In this document: positions 32,686 to 41,063 of the stretch, in pieces
Numbering within the stretch: position 1 is the stretch's first letter
Layout of the letters: every line of letters begins with the position of its first letter
DNA from: Clostridiales bacterium
Lineage (GTDB): Bacteria; Bacillota; Clostridia; Saccharofermentanales; Saccharofermentanaceae
DNA length: 44,528 nucleotides
Assembly: GCA_017617995.1 (NCBI GenBank)
Contig: JAFZVE010000015.1
Location: forward strand, 1 to 44,528
Reading direction: 5' to 3'
Translations under genes and position numbers: made by a program
The notes under the pieces: generated by a model
Told to the model about the DNA's origin: nothing
The model's database searches: none
The model's input: the letters and a program-made list of their open reading frames with translations, nothing else

Positions 32686-33546
32686 TTAGCAGTTTCCTGT
32701 ATATACGTATGTGAGCTTTTCTCGGGCGATGTCTGCAAGTTCGTAGATGTGGGAGACGGAGGTGGCGGGACGGCCGGTCATGTGAAATCTCGGGAAGAAC
32801 CGGGAGATGTGAAGTGGGACACGGTCTCCGATGACCTTTCCATCTTTATCCTTAAGTCCTCCTACCCAGGAACTTAAGGCGCGCATCTCCTCTTCCGAGT
32901 CATTCTTACCTGGTACGATCAGGGTCGTAAGCTCGACGTGGCAGGACTTCACGGCTTCTTCGATAAAGGTCTTCACGACCTCGAGCCGACCATCGAGGAC
33001 ATCTCTGTAATATGAATCTGTGAAACCCTTGAGGTCGATGTTCATGGCATCGATATACGGCGCGATCTCGGAAAGGACAGAAAGCTCTGCCGTCCCGTTC
33101 GAGACGAGAACATTCTTCAAGCCTTTTTCATGTGCAAGTTTCGCGGTATCCCGCACGAACTCGTAGCCGACGAGCGGTTCGTTATAGGTATAGGCGATGC
33201 CGATATTTCCCTCGACTCTGTACTTCTCGGCGATGCGCACGAGGATCTCGGGCGTGATCGTATCTGCTGTCTCGGCAAACGCCGTCGCCTCTTCTCCCCA
33301 GGAGATCTCGCTGTTCTGACAGAACGGGCATCGGAGATTACAGCCGTAGCTTCCGACGGAGAGGATCTTCGTGCCGGGGAAGAAACGCCGCAGTGGTTTC
33401 TTCTCTATGGGATCGAGTGCGAGGGAGGTGATGCGGCCGTAGTTTGATGCCGTTACACGATCGGCCAGACCGATACGTGCACCACAGAAACCGATGTGTC
33501 CTTCGGGTAGTTCACAGTGTCGGAAACATACGTGGCATCGGGTCAT
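32686..33546 (-). CDS. amrS: AmmeMemoRadiSam system radical SAM enzyme
   Basis: A 286-residue radical SAM protein. C69-x3-C73-x2-C76 in GCNLRCPFCQN is the cluster-binding motif. An N-terminal cysteine set (C4, C7, C11, C21) is typical of AmrS. Later stretches such as GIAYTYNEPLVGYEFVRD and NIDLKGFTDSYYRDVLDG match this family. The reaction is unknown. The start at 33546 is set by CCGGAGGAACTC and lies 16 bases after the stop of the fused AmrB-AmrA gene, so they form one operon. Longer in-frame starts would overlap that gene and lack a ribosome-binding site. Confidence 0.9.
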   Translation of the reverse strand: MTRCHVCFRHCELPEGHIGFCGARIGLADRVTASNYGRITSLALDPIEKKPLRRFFPGTKILSVGSYGCNLRCPFCQNSEISWGEEATAFAETADTITPEILVRIAEKYRVEGNIGIAYTYNEPLVGYEFVRDTAKLAHEKGLKNVLVSNGTAELSVLSEIAPYIDAMNIDLKGFTDSYYRDVLDGRLEVVKTFIEEAVKSCHVELTTLIVPGKNDSEEEMRALSSWVGGLKDKDGKVIGDRVPLHISRFFPRFHMTGRPATSVSHIYELADIAREKLTYVYTGNC

Positions 33547-33562
33547 GAGTTCCTCCGGAAAA

Positions 33563-34996
33563 TCAGGTGTGGCGCACCACTTCGAAGCGCTGCAGGGAGT
33601 ACTTCTCGTGTTTCTGGATACCACCCTTCCGCATCGCGATGGAGACCTGCTCCTCGACGGTATCGACGCCGTCGAGATCCGGAAGTAGAAGTCCTCTTCT
33701 GCCATCTCTGGTCGAGACGATCACGCCATAGCGCTTCACGTCCAGCTGCTCCATGGAGTCGATATCCTCTGCCTCACCGAGCACATCGACGTTAACCTCG
33801 AGCCACTGCAGTTCGTCCTCCCGGATCGGATCGAAGCGCGGATCACGGGTACTGGCACTGATGGCATTGGTGACGATCTCCGTCGCGAGGTTTTTACAGG
33901 TCGGTCCGATGGTGCCGATACATCCACGAAGCATGCCCTGTTTATGGATCGAAACGAAAGCGCCGGCCCTCGTATTAAGAAGTGCGTCCGGAATCTCCTC
34001 CCCATCGGGAACGATCGAAGAGATCTCCTCCGGAACACGGAGTTTCTTCCCTGTCCGGATATAGGTCTCAAGCGAGAGCCTCGCGAGGCGCACATAGACA
34101 TCAGACGCATCCCGCATCGCGGACAAGTCCTTCTCCTTCTTATCCAGATAGATCTTGAGGAACTGGCGGTCGGGATCGCTTTCCGCATCTTCGCCCGCTT
34201 CGGGATAGAAGGAACAGATACCGTAGCCGACGCCGGTCACATCTTCGTGGCTGAAGGTCGTGGCGCGGACCTTCTTTCCGTCCCAGGCGCCCGCCATGAT
34301 GACGAACGAGCGGTGCCCGCACTCGGCGGCCTTATCACAGAAGGCTTCGTCGAAGTCGAAAAGTTCGCCGAATGCCGCGCGCCCCATGACGTCCATGATG
34401 CGCTCATCATATTGCGGTCCCTCCGATGCGAAACCATACGGTCCGTAGTCCTGAAGCTTATGGGAAAGATCGCCGCTTGCGACGATCACGACTTTTCGGT
34501 TAAGTGTATTTACGGCGCGGGCGAGGATCGTCCCGAGCTTATAGTGGTCGGTCAGAGGAAGTCCGGAAAGGCCGATGCGGACGATCTTTCCTCCCTTATA
34601 CTTATTCCGTATGAACCACAGCGGCACCATCGTGCCGTGGTCGAGTTCCCTGTCCTGTTCCCCCATCGTTCCGCACGGGAAACTCTCGTGATAGGCGATC
34701 TCGGAGATCTTATCGACGAGGTCCTCATCGTACTGCTCGGAGAATTTCTCCGAGGCCGCACGGAACCCGGCAAAGGAACCTTTCGCGTTCTTGCCGGGTG
34801 AGATGTGGAAATAGTCAGAATAAAGAGTCGCGTGGGGGCTCGTGATGATGATCGTCTCCGGAGCAAGTGCGGCGATCTCATCGGCCACTTTCTCATAGGA
34901 CCGGATCGTCGTCTCGACCTGTTTCTCGCCGCCACGTCCCACTGCGGGAACGATCAGGGGCGGATGCGGAACCATAAATGAAGCCAGGATCGACAT
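33563..34996 (-). CDS. AmmeMemoRadiSam fusion: MEMO1-like AmrB plus AMMECR1-like AmrA
   Basis: A 477-residue fusion. Residues 1 to about 270 are a MEMO/LigB-like domain with candidate metal residues H11 (VPHPP), H55 (SPHATLYSDYF), H120 (DHGTMVP) and H179 (GDLSHK). Residues of about 300-477 are an AMMECR1 domain with the hallmark LRGCIGT (356-362). In many bacteria and archaea the two are separate genes beside the radical SAM gene. Here the fusion argues that they act together with AmrS. The biochemical function of the system is not established. The start follows GGGAGGTTGATGGT; a longer in-frame start at 35059 lacks a ribosome-binding site. Confidence 0.9.
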   Translation of the reverse strand: MSILASFMVPHPPLIVPAVGRGGEKQVETTIRSYEKVADEIAALAPETIIITSPHATLYSDYFHISPGKNAKGSFAGFRAASEKFSEQYDEDLVDKISEIAYHESFPCGTMGEQDRELDHGTMVPLWFIRNKYKGGKIVRIGLSGLPLTDHYKLGTILARAVNTLNRKVVIVASGDLSHKLQDYGPYGFASEGPQYDERIMDVMGRAAFGELFDFDEAFCDKAAECGHRSFVIMAGAWDGKKVRATTFSHEDVTGVGYGICSFYPEAGEDAESDPDRQFLKIYLDKKEKDLSAMRDASDVYVRLARLSLETYIRTGKKLRVPEEISSIVPDGEEIPDALLNTRAGAFVSIHKQGMLRGCIGTIGPTCKNLATEIVTNAISASTRDPRFDPIREDELQWLEVNVDVLGEAEDIDSMEQLDVKRYGVIVSTRDGRRGLLLPDLDGVDTVEEQVSIAMRKGGIQKHEKYSLQRFEVVRHT

Positions 34997-35085
34997 ACCA
35001 TCAACCTCCCTGCTGCATATCGGGTGCGACGACGAAAAGCCGCGCACCTTGCTTCTCACGCTGAATAGATACTACGAAGTACGCC

Positions 35086-35649
35086 TTACTCTACAAGCTG
35101 CTCGCCTTTTCCGTTAAAGAGCGGGATCGTGCCGAGGAACTTGATGTCGTCGCGCTTGGCGGCGTCGCCCTCTGCCAGTACGCAGACGCGGCCGGTCACG
35201 GTACCGCCACAAAGCTTGATCATCTCTTCCATCGCGCGGAGCGATCCGCCTGTCGAGATGACATCGTCGACGATCAGGATACGCTTGCCCTCGATCATGT
35301 CGGCGTCGTCTCTTCCGAGATACAGTTTCTGCTTGCCGCGTGTCGTGATGGACTCATCCTCGACGCAAATCGGATCCGGCATATAGTTCTTCGGTCCTTT
35401 TCGAGCGACAAAATACTTCGGAGCCCGGCTCTGGCGCGCCATCTCGTGGGCAAGCGGGATACCCTTTGCCTCCGCCGTGAAGATATAGTCATACTCCTCG
35501 CGCGGGACCAGTTTCAGGAGTTCTCTGGCACAGGCCGCCGAGATCTCCGCGTCGCCGAAACAGATAAAAGCGGCGATATAGAGGTCATCCGCGATCGGGC
35601 ACAGCGGAAGGTCACGTTTCAAACCTGCAATTTCCATGGTGTACTTCAT
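35086..35649 (-). CDS. Purine-type phosphoribosyltransferase (Apt/Xpt-like)
   Basis: A 187-residue protein of the type I phosphoribosyltransferase fold. The PRPP-binding loop ILIVDDVISTGGS is at 124-136 and a flexible region with YFVARKGPKNYM at about 79-90. It most resembles adenine or xanthine phosphoribosyltransferases, which salvage bases using PRPP; the base is not determined. The start was chosen at the second Met of MNMKYT because GTGAGGAT lies 8 bases before it. It stands 89 bases upstream of the AmmeMemoRadiSam genes on the same strand, with a GC-rich hairpin between. Confidence 0.8.
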   Translation of the reverse strand: MKYTMEIAGLKRDLPLCPIADDLYIAAFICFGDAEISAACARELLKLVPREEYDYIFTAEAKGIPLAHEMARQSRAPKYFVARKGPKNYMPDPICVEDESITTRGKQKLYLGRDDADMIEGKRILIVDDVISTGGSLRAMEEMIKLCGGTVTGRVCVLAEGDAAKRDDIKFLGTIPLFNGKGEQLVE

Positions 35650-35689
35650 GTTCATATCCTCACTTTCTGAACGACTGTCTCGGATGAGA

Positions 35690-37285
35690 TCATTTATGAA
35701 ACTTCGAGATAAACTTCCACGCTTCTTCGACGCTGTGCTGGCGGCACTCGTGGATCTGGTTGCTGACGCTCGCAAATGCCGTCCGGCAGATGCCGTCTTC
35801 GCTGTCGAAGTAATGTATCGTCAATGTTGCCTCGCGTGACTCGTCGCGCACCTTCTCGATGCGGTCGCCGGGGATGCCCCAGATCGGATCTTCCCAGTTG
35901 TCCTTATTCTCGAAATGCACTTCATCGAACTTCTTCTTGAGCTTATTGACCTCGGCAACATACTGCACGCGCTCGAGAGACGAATCCGCGTGGAACGGCA
36001 GCTCCGGCAGGTGCGACTTCTCACCGCCCGAATAGAATACCGGCACGGCGACGGTCTTGTTTATGTTCTCCTTGACCGGCTTTCCGAAGAAAGAGGTATA
36101 CACCGGGAAGAGTGCGCTACAGGGCATGACGCCTGCGAACACTTCCGGATACTCCTGATAAAGATCCCAGGTCTTTCCGGAGCCCATCGAGAAGCCCGTC
36201 GCATAGATGCGGTTCTCGTCGATGTTGTAGCGCTTCTTCAGTCCCTCGAGCACCTCGATCGCCTCGGTCGCCGTGACGAACTGATGGTTCTCGACCGATA
36301 CGAACAGGAAGTTATACTTCTTCGCAACTTCCCACCAGCCGGCGACAAATGTCAGATACATGGACGTGTCTCCACCGCCGTGGAATCCCAGCACCAGCGG
36401 TACCGCTCCATTATCGAAGAGGCCGTTATTGTAGTAGGCGAAGTAGCCGACCTTATGCTCGGCCGGTTTACCCGAGATAAAGTCGTTATCTTCCGAGGTC
36501 TTAACGAGTACGGAGCCGACATCCTCAGTCATGCCGAGTGCCGGGAAATCGGGCTCGAGCTGGATATTGCCACACCACATCTTAAACTTCTTGACGAAGG
36601 TATCGAAGTCCTTCTCATATTCTGCGGCATCCTTGATAAGGAGATTCTCGCATCCGTCGAAAGCACGGTTTACTTCCGCACTGTTGCCGACACTTAAGAT
36701 CGCGATATCCTTACGCTCCACCTCCGGAACAACACTTAAGTTCTCCATGGAGCACATCGCCGGCGTGATCTCGCCCGGGCCCCAGAGGTACTGACCCTGG
36801 ATGGTCTTCAGAAGATTCTTCGCGACATAGTCCGCCGACTTTCCATAGCTGTAGATATCGGCACGGAAGATCGCGCCTCTGGCGAAGAAGCCCTCGAAGG
36901 TCTGCGTAAAGAAGTTGAAATTCTCGACGATGCCATCCTTATATACGGGGATCATCTTGATCTCGGAGATGAGCTCAGCGTAGAGGCTCTCGTCCGATCC
37001 TGCCCATCCGCCTTCCGCCGTCGGATACACGAAAAGCACGCTCGAGTCATATCTTCCCGCGATACCGGAAAGTCCGGTCTCCTTTGCGAAAACCACTGCA
37101 CTTTCCATATCCTGTCTGTTCTCTTCGAAAACAAGAAGTAGCGGCGCGCGGAACGAATAGTTATTGGTCTGTCCGTCCAGATCGTTGTCCGGTACGAATA
37201 CTTTCAGTTCGAATGTCTGATACTTCTGTTCCCAGCATCTGCCGCCGTCGATCGCTCTGACTTCCGGCCTTTCCATCATTGGCAT
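35690..37285 (-). CDS. Alpha/beta hydrolase, polyhydroxybutyrate-depolymerase/esterase-like
   Basis: A 531-residue protein without a signal peptide. The C-terminal half (about 265-531) carries the alpha/beta hydrolase features HGGG (302-305, oxyanion region) and GFSMG with nucleophile S366, as in LpqC/PhaZ-type esterases. The N-terminal half (1-260) also resembles a degenerate hydrolase-like domain and may act as a lid or binding module. The substrate is unknown; feruloyl esters, short polyesters or other esters are possible. GGGAGGATCAGACC precedes the ATG. It lies 40 bases upstream of the phosphoribosyltransferase start. Confidence 0.72.
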   Translation of the reverse strand: MPMMERPEVRAIDGGRCWEQKYQTFELKVFVPDNDLDGQTNNYSFRAPLLLVFEENRQDMESAVVFAKETGLSGIAGRYDSSVLFVYPTAEGGWAGSDESLYAELISEIKMIPVYKDGIVENFNFFTQTFEGFFARGAIFRADIYSYGKSADYVAKNLLKTIQGQYLWGPGEITPAMCSMENLSVVPEVERKDIAILSVGNSAEVNRAFDGCENLLIKDAAEYEKDFDTFVKKFKMWCGNIQLEPDFPALGMTEDVGSVLVKTSEDNDFISGKPAEHKVGYFAYYNNGLFDNGAVPLVLGFHGGGDTSMYLTFVAGWWEVAKKYNFLFVSVENHQFVTATEAIEVLEGLKKRYNIDENRIYATGFSMGSGKTWDLYQEYPEVFAGVMPCSALFPVYTSFFGKPVKENINKTVAVPVFYSGGEKSHLPELPFHADSSLERVQYVAEVNKLKKKFDEVHFENKDNWEDPIWGIPGDRIEKVRDESREATLTIHYFDSEDGICRTAFASVSNQIHECRQHSVEEAWKFISKFHK

Positions 37286-37367
37286 GGTCTGATCCTCCCG
37301 AAGAAAAAACTCACAGATATACTATACCATTTTTTTCTTAGGAATATCTCGCCTGTGCAAAAAGAAA

Positions 37368-37417
37368 CGTCGCAAAAACGTCGCAAAAACGATCAATTTT
37401 GCGACAAATCTGCGACG
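37368..37417 (-). terminator. Terminator after the two-component genes, with tandem CGTCGCAAAAA
   Basis: Two direct copies of CGTCGCAAAAA (37368-37388) pair with TTTTGCGAC and TGCGACG (37398-37417). On the minus strand TTTCTTTTTG follows. Because each repeat can pair with either complement, several registers are possible. Confidence 0.75.
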
Positions 37418-37438
37418 CTTTTTGAATCGCCAAGAAAA

Positions 37439-39079
37439 CTATTTAAGGATCACCTTTGCCTCGAACCATCCGTCCTGAAGAGCCAGCAGAAGCTTGTACC
37501 CCAGCATCTTCAGATTGTTGTCCACGATCGCAAGTCCCAGTCCGGTGCCATTCTCGCCACGCGAGGACTCGCCCTTCACGAAAGGCTTCTTTAAGTTCTC
37601 TACATCGACATCGGTCATGGTCGTGCGGTTCCGGAAGGTGACCTCCGCCTCGGAGATCCGGATCTCCACTTCGGTTTCCGGCTCGGCGTACTTCGCGCAG
37701 TTCGAAAGGAGGTTCTCGATCACCTGGCGCATCAGGTCCTCGTCTGTAGTTATCACGACAGATTCCTTTCCTTCTCCGTTTTCGATACTCGTCGTCACCT
37801 GATTCTTCGAAAAAAGCGCACTGTACTTCTCGAGCGTCTCACGCACCAGAGTATCCAGGTTCACAGTGCTTTTCGCGCCGGAAGATTGCCTGCCTTCGCT
37901 TCTCGAGAAGTGAAGGATACGCTCAAGCATCTGGTTCATCTCGGTGACGTTTTCTCGGATCTTCGAGGAATATTCCGGCGCCTGATCCGGACTCTCCTCG
38001 AGGCACTCCGCATAGGCTGAGATTGCTGCCAGCGGAGTCTTGAGGTCATGGGCCATCGCCTCGGTCGTCTTCTTTCTGTAGTCGAAGATCTCCCAGATCG
38101 TCTTCTTTCTCTGATACCGGATCACGGAAACGAGAAGCGCCACGAAAATGGACACCAGAACTGCCGCGAAGATTACGACTTTCAACGTAAGCGGGTAGAA
38201 TTCGGAAAAGGACAGTCCGCTCGGATCGCAATATCCCATGCCGATATACCACTCCGCATGCGTTATTCCCGGTTTGACAGTCACTACATCTCCGAACATG
38301 GATGTATAGTGGCCCATGTTCTGCCCCACCTTCTCCGGATCCAGATATCCGTACATCGTCGATAAACAGTTCTCGCCCAGGACCAGGCTCCTATAGCCCT
38401 TCGTATCCGCAGGGGTGAGATCGATCTCATCTACGACCTCATCTGTGATCCAGTCCAGGATCCGGGCTTTCCCCGGGATAAAACGGTGGGTCTTCATATT
38501 AAGATAGACATTTTCGAATTCGATCGTATAGGTCGGAGAAAGCAGGCCTGCACGGGTGAACCGTTCCGCCATGTACCAATCCAGAGAATACTTCTGACGA
38601 AGTTTGTAACTCTCCTTAAGATCGTATTTCCCGTCCTTATACGTCTCCAGCGTCTCAAGATAAGAACCGTCTTCCAGCATGAAGCATTCGTAATCATTCA
38701 GAGAAAGACCGATGCAGCAGTAATAGCCGGGCTCCGTTTCCAGGATCTTTTCACCGTTTTCATAGTATGCGCAGTACACATCGTGGACCCAGGAAAAGGC
38801 ATATAGCATCGACTCCATGCTATCGAGCTGGGCATCCTGATACAGAAGGGTAGATGAGTCATGCCCCATGAGCGCCAGTCTGATCGCATTATTCATATTC
38901 GTCTCGATGGCGTCGTTACACGTTTCCGTGTCTCTTTCCCGGATATACAGAAGATACCGGTACGATGCAAAGAGGCTGACTACCAGGCAGATCGCCAGAC
39001 ACTTCAGGAATACCAGTATAAACTTCGGCTTCTTGATGGTTTTGTTTCTGGGAACTTTCGTCCCGCTTTTCTTAAACAT
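37439..39079 (-). CDS. Sensor histidine kinase
   Basis: A 546-residue membrane kinase. Membrane helices at about 20-45 and 299-322 enclose an extracytoplasmic sensor domain of about 250 residues that matches no family I recognise. No HAMP domain follows. The HisKA region has H344 in AMAHDLKTPLAAIS, and the ATPase domain has the N-box NLLSNCAKYAE and the F/G2 boxes KPFVKG and GTGLGLAIVDNNL. It would autophosphorylate on H344 and pass the phosphate to the response regulator encoded 25 bases upstream. AAGGAGGATCTC precedes the ATG. A terminator follows. Confidence 0.9.
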   Translation of the reverse strand: MFKKSGTKVPRNKTIKKPKFILVFLKCLAICLVVSLFASYRYLLYIRERDTETCNDAIETNMNNAIRLALMGHDSSTLLYQDAQLDSMESMLYAFSWVHDVYCAYYENGEKILETEPGYYCCIGLSLNDYECFMLEDGSYLETLETYKDGKYDLKESYKLRQKYSLDWYMAERFTRAGLLSPTYTIEFENVYLNMKTHRFIPGKARILDWITDEVVDEIDLTPADTKGYRSLVLGENCLSTMYGYLDPEKVGQNMGHYTSMFGDVVTVKPGITHAEWYIGMGYCDPSGLSFSEFYPLTLKVVIFAAVLVSIFVALLVSVIRYQRKKTIWEIFDYRKKTTEAMAHDLKTPLAAISAYAECLEESPDQAPEYSSKIRENVTEMNQMLERILHFSRSEGRQSSGAKSTVNLDTLVRETLEKYSALFSKNQVTTSIENGEGKESVVITTDEDLMRQVIENLLSNCAKYAEPETEVEIRISEAEVTFRNRTTMTDVDVENLKKPFVKGESSRGENGTGLGLAIVDNNLKMLGYKLLLALQDGWFEAKVILK

Positions 39080-39104
39080 GAGATCCTCCTTCGGATGCCG
39101 GTGG

Positions 39105-39782
39105 TCACGGCGTGATCTTATATCCGCAGCCGATCACCGTCTTGATCAGATCCCCGGATGATCCCAGACTCTTTCGGAGTTTCTTGATGTGGCTGTCCAC
39201 GACACGCTCGGATCCGTCGAAATCCGCGCCCCACACCCGATCCAGAAGTCTCGATCTTCCGAGGACATGTCCCTGGTTCTCCATGAGAACCTTAAGGAGG
39301 AAATACTCTTTCGGAGCAAGCTCCACTTCGCTTCCATCCCGGCCCACGCGTACTTCCATACGGGACGGATCCATCCGGATCTCCCCGCACATAAGGATCT
39401 TCGCATCCTCATCTTCGCCCGCGCTTCTGGCCAGCAGCGCGAGACATTTCGCATAGAGGACCTTGATGGAAAAGGGCTTGACCATATACTCATCGGCACC
39501 GAGCGAATACCCCTTAAGGATATTGTCCTCTGTCCCGAGCGCCGTCAGAAAGACGATCGGGCAGCGGCTCTTTCTTCTTAAGATCTTGCAGATGTCGAAT
39601 CCGGAAAGGCCCGGGAGCATGATGTCCAGGATCGCGATGTCGTAGTCATTTTTCGAGACGAAAGAGAAACCTTCGTTTCCGTCCTTCGCCGCGTCCACGT
39701 CAAAAGCACCGGTCTTTCGGAAGTACTCGGCGACCAGTTCACGAAGCTGTGTGGAATCTTCTACGATAAGCATCCTGGGCAT
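39105..39782 (-). CDS. OmpR-family response regulator
   Basis: A 225-residue regulator. The receiver domain has E8-D9, the phosphoacceptor D53 (AILDIMLPGLSG) and the late KPF motif. A winged-helix DNA-binding domain follows (LLDRVWGADFDGSERVVDSHIKKLRKSLG region at the end). It forms an operon with the downstream kinase. The start was taken at the Met before PRMLIVEDS because GGAGG lies 8 bases upstream; two earlier in-frame Met codons would overlap the ribosome-binding site. The target genes are unknown. Confidence 0.92.
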   Translation of the reverse strand: MPRMLIVEDSTQLRELVAEYFRKTGAFDVDAAKDGNEGFSFVSKNDYDIAILDIMLPGLSGFDICKILRRKSRCPIVFLTALGTEDNILKGYSLGADEYMVKPFSIKVLYAKCLALLARSAGEDEDAKILMCGEIRMDPSRMEVRVGRDGSEVELAPKEYFLLKVLMENQGHVLGRSRLLDRVWGADFDGSERVVDSHIKKLRKSLGSSGDLIKTVIGCGYKITP

Positions 39783-39898
39783 GTTCATTTCCTCCATGAC
39801 CTCATGTTATCTTACCCATGTGTCCTTCCTGTGCCCTCGACGCATCTTTTTGCCCAACCTCATGAACGACCCCCTCGCCGGGCTCAGGATCTCTCCTA

Positions 39899-40474
39899 TC
39901 ACCCGAGAAGCAGGTGCATCAGGATGCACACGGCCAGCGCCAGCGCACCGGAGCCAATCCCAAGCAGGACCTTCTGGTACGGCCGCTTCGCCTTCTCCGC
40001 GATCTTCTCATCCTTATCGAGTTCTTTTCCCTCGGTAAAAGCAACGATCTCCTTATAGGTCTGAATATCGTTTTTCTTCTTCAGTGCTTCTACATGGAAA
40101 GAGACCACCAGCGCGGCGAACCAGTACAGCACGAAGATCAGGATCCCCCACCACCCGAAGAAATGTGCCAGCGGATACGGGATGATAAGCCCTATTACGT
40201 ACATGACGGCAAGGATATTCGACCACTTCTGAAACTCTCGGATGGATTCATTACTGATTTCTTTTTTCATCTCGACAACATCTCCTTTAATGAGGTCATC
40301 GAGGCTCACCTCGAAAAGCTCGCTCATCAGCAGCAGGCTCTTGATGTCCGGGTAGCTCTTGTCGTTTTCCCATGAGCTCACCGTCTGCCTGGACACATAC
40401 GTCTTCTCCGCGAAAAGCTCTTGATTCCAGCCTTTCGCGTTCCGCAGTTCCCTGATTCGCTTGCCGATTTCCAT
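39899..40474 (-). CDS. XRE-family regulator with membrane segments
   Basis: A 191-residue protein. Residues 1-60 are an HTH_XRE domain (KRIRELRNAKGWNQELFAEKT, followed by YVSRQTVSSWENDKSYP). The remainder has about three hydrophobic segments, including one near 90-140 and one at the C-terminus (GIGSGALALAVCILMHLLL). Such proteins are membrane-tethered regulators that may sense envelope state or an unknown signal. A perfect 9-4-9 palindrome overlaps its own promoter region, suggesting autoregulation. AGAGGTCAGTA precedes the ATG. Confidence 0.85.
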   Translation of the reverse strand: MEIGKRIRELRNAKGWNQELFAEKTYVSRQTVSSWENDKSYPDIKSLLLMSELFEVSLDDLIKGDVVEMKKEISNESIREFQKWSNILAVMYVIGLIIPYPLAHFFGWWGILIFVLYWFAALVVSFHVEALKKKNDIQTYKEIVAFTEGKELDKDEKIAEKAKRPYQKVLLGIGSGALALAVCILMHLLLG

Positions 40475-40492
40475 TACTGACCTCTATATATC

Positions 40493-40514
40493 GAACTTGT
40501 CGGATGACAAGTTC
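40493..40514. promoter_or_regulatory. Perfect 9-4-9 palindrome, likely operator of the XRE gene
   Basis: GAACTTGTC (40493-40501) and GACAAGTTC (40506-40514) flank GGAT, 19 bases before the XRE start codon. It overlaps a possible -35 (TTGAAC or TTGTCA, minus strand) and the spacer before TATATA. This position suits a repressor site. Confidence 0.6.
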
Positions 40515-40549
40515 AATTTAACACGAACACCAACACTTGGCAAATTACA

Positions 40550-40585
40550 CGGGCATGCGCTCTCAAGCATATTCCACTATGCCCG
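40550..40585 (-). terminator. Hairpin after the small membrane protein gene
   Basis: CGGGCAT (40550-40556) pairs with ATGCCCG (40579-40585). The loop is long and no U-tract follows, so it is a weak terminator at best. Confidence 0.3.
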
Positions 40586-40595
40586 CACAAGGGCC

Positions 40596-40868
40596 TTAGT
40601 CCTGCGCACCCTGGCTCGCTGCCTTCTTCGCCGCACGGGTCGCTCTCTTTGCTTCCCGCTTTGCCGCATATTCTTCCTGCGCCGCGCGTCTTCTTTCCGC
40701 GTCCTCCTCCATCATCTCCTCGACCATCTTCTCTTCCTCGCTCTTCTCCCCGGTGATCTCGTAGTGCGCCTCGAGGATCGCTGCTTTCACCGCCCACTTA
40801 ATTACGAAATATCCCATGACCAGGCATGCGATCAATGTGCCACCATGAATTCCCAGATCCTTTAACAT
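40596..40868 (-). CDS. Small membrane protein with charged coiled-coil tail
   Basis: A 90-residue protein with one membrane helix (about 10-28, TLIACLVMGYFVIKWAVKAAI) and then a long, highly charged, probably helical stretch of about 60 residues. That stretch is first acidic (EEEKMVEEMMEED) and then basic and alanine-rich (KREAKRATRAAKKAA). GGGAGGACAGGAAA before ATG 40868 fixes the start; the frame is open further upstream without a ribosome-binding site. No family is recognised. Confidence 0.55.
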   Translation of the reverse strand: MLKDLGIHGGTLIACLVMGYFVIKWAVKAAILEAHYEITGEKSEEEKMVEEMMEEDAERRRAAQEEYAAKREAKRATRAAKKAASQGAQD

Positions 40869-40995
40869 TTTCCTGTCCTCCCAGACGTTAGATTTCTGTC
40901 CGGCAGATTCGCGATCACTCGCGGCTGCCTTACGTCTCGGATTATGCCCGCATCCCCTCGCCCCGTCTATCAAAGGTGCTTTACAAGGCGCAAAA

Positions 40996-41023
40996 AGCGA
41001 TGTAAAGATGCCTTTACATCGCT
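40996..41023 (-). terminator. Rho-independent terminator after the YcxB-like gene
   Basis: AGCGATGTAAAG (40996-41007) pairs with CTTTACATCGCT (41012-41023) around ATGC, followed by TTTTTG on the minus strand. Confidence 0.88.
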
Positions 41024-41063
41024 GAAATTACTGCATTTGCGCAATTTGTATCAGAGACTGTTT

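Noticed and set aside
34997..35085. GC-rich hairpin GGTGCG/CGCACC between the phosphoribosyltransferase and AmrB-AmrA genes as a terminator
   Set aside because: The pairing is interrupted and there is no U-tract on the minus strand, so it is not listed as a terminator.
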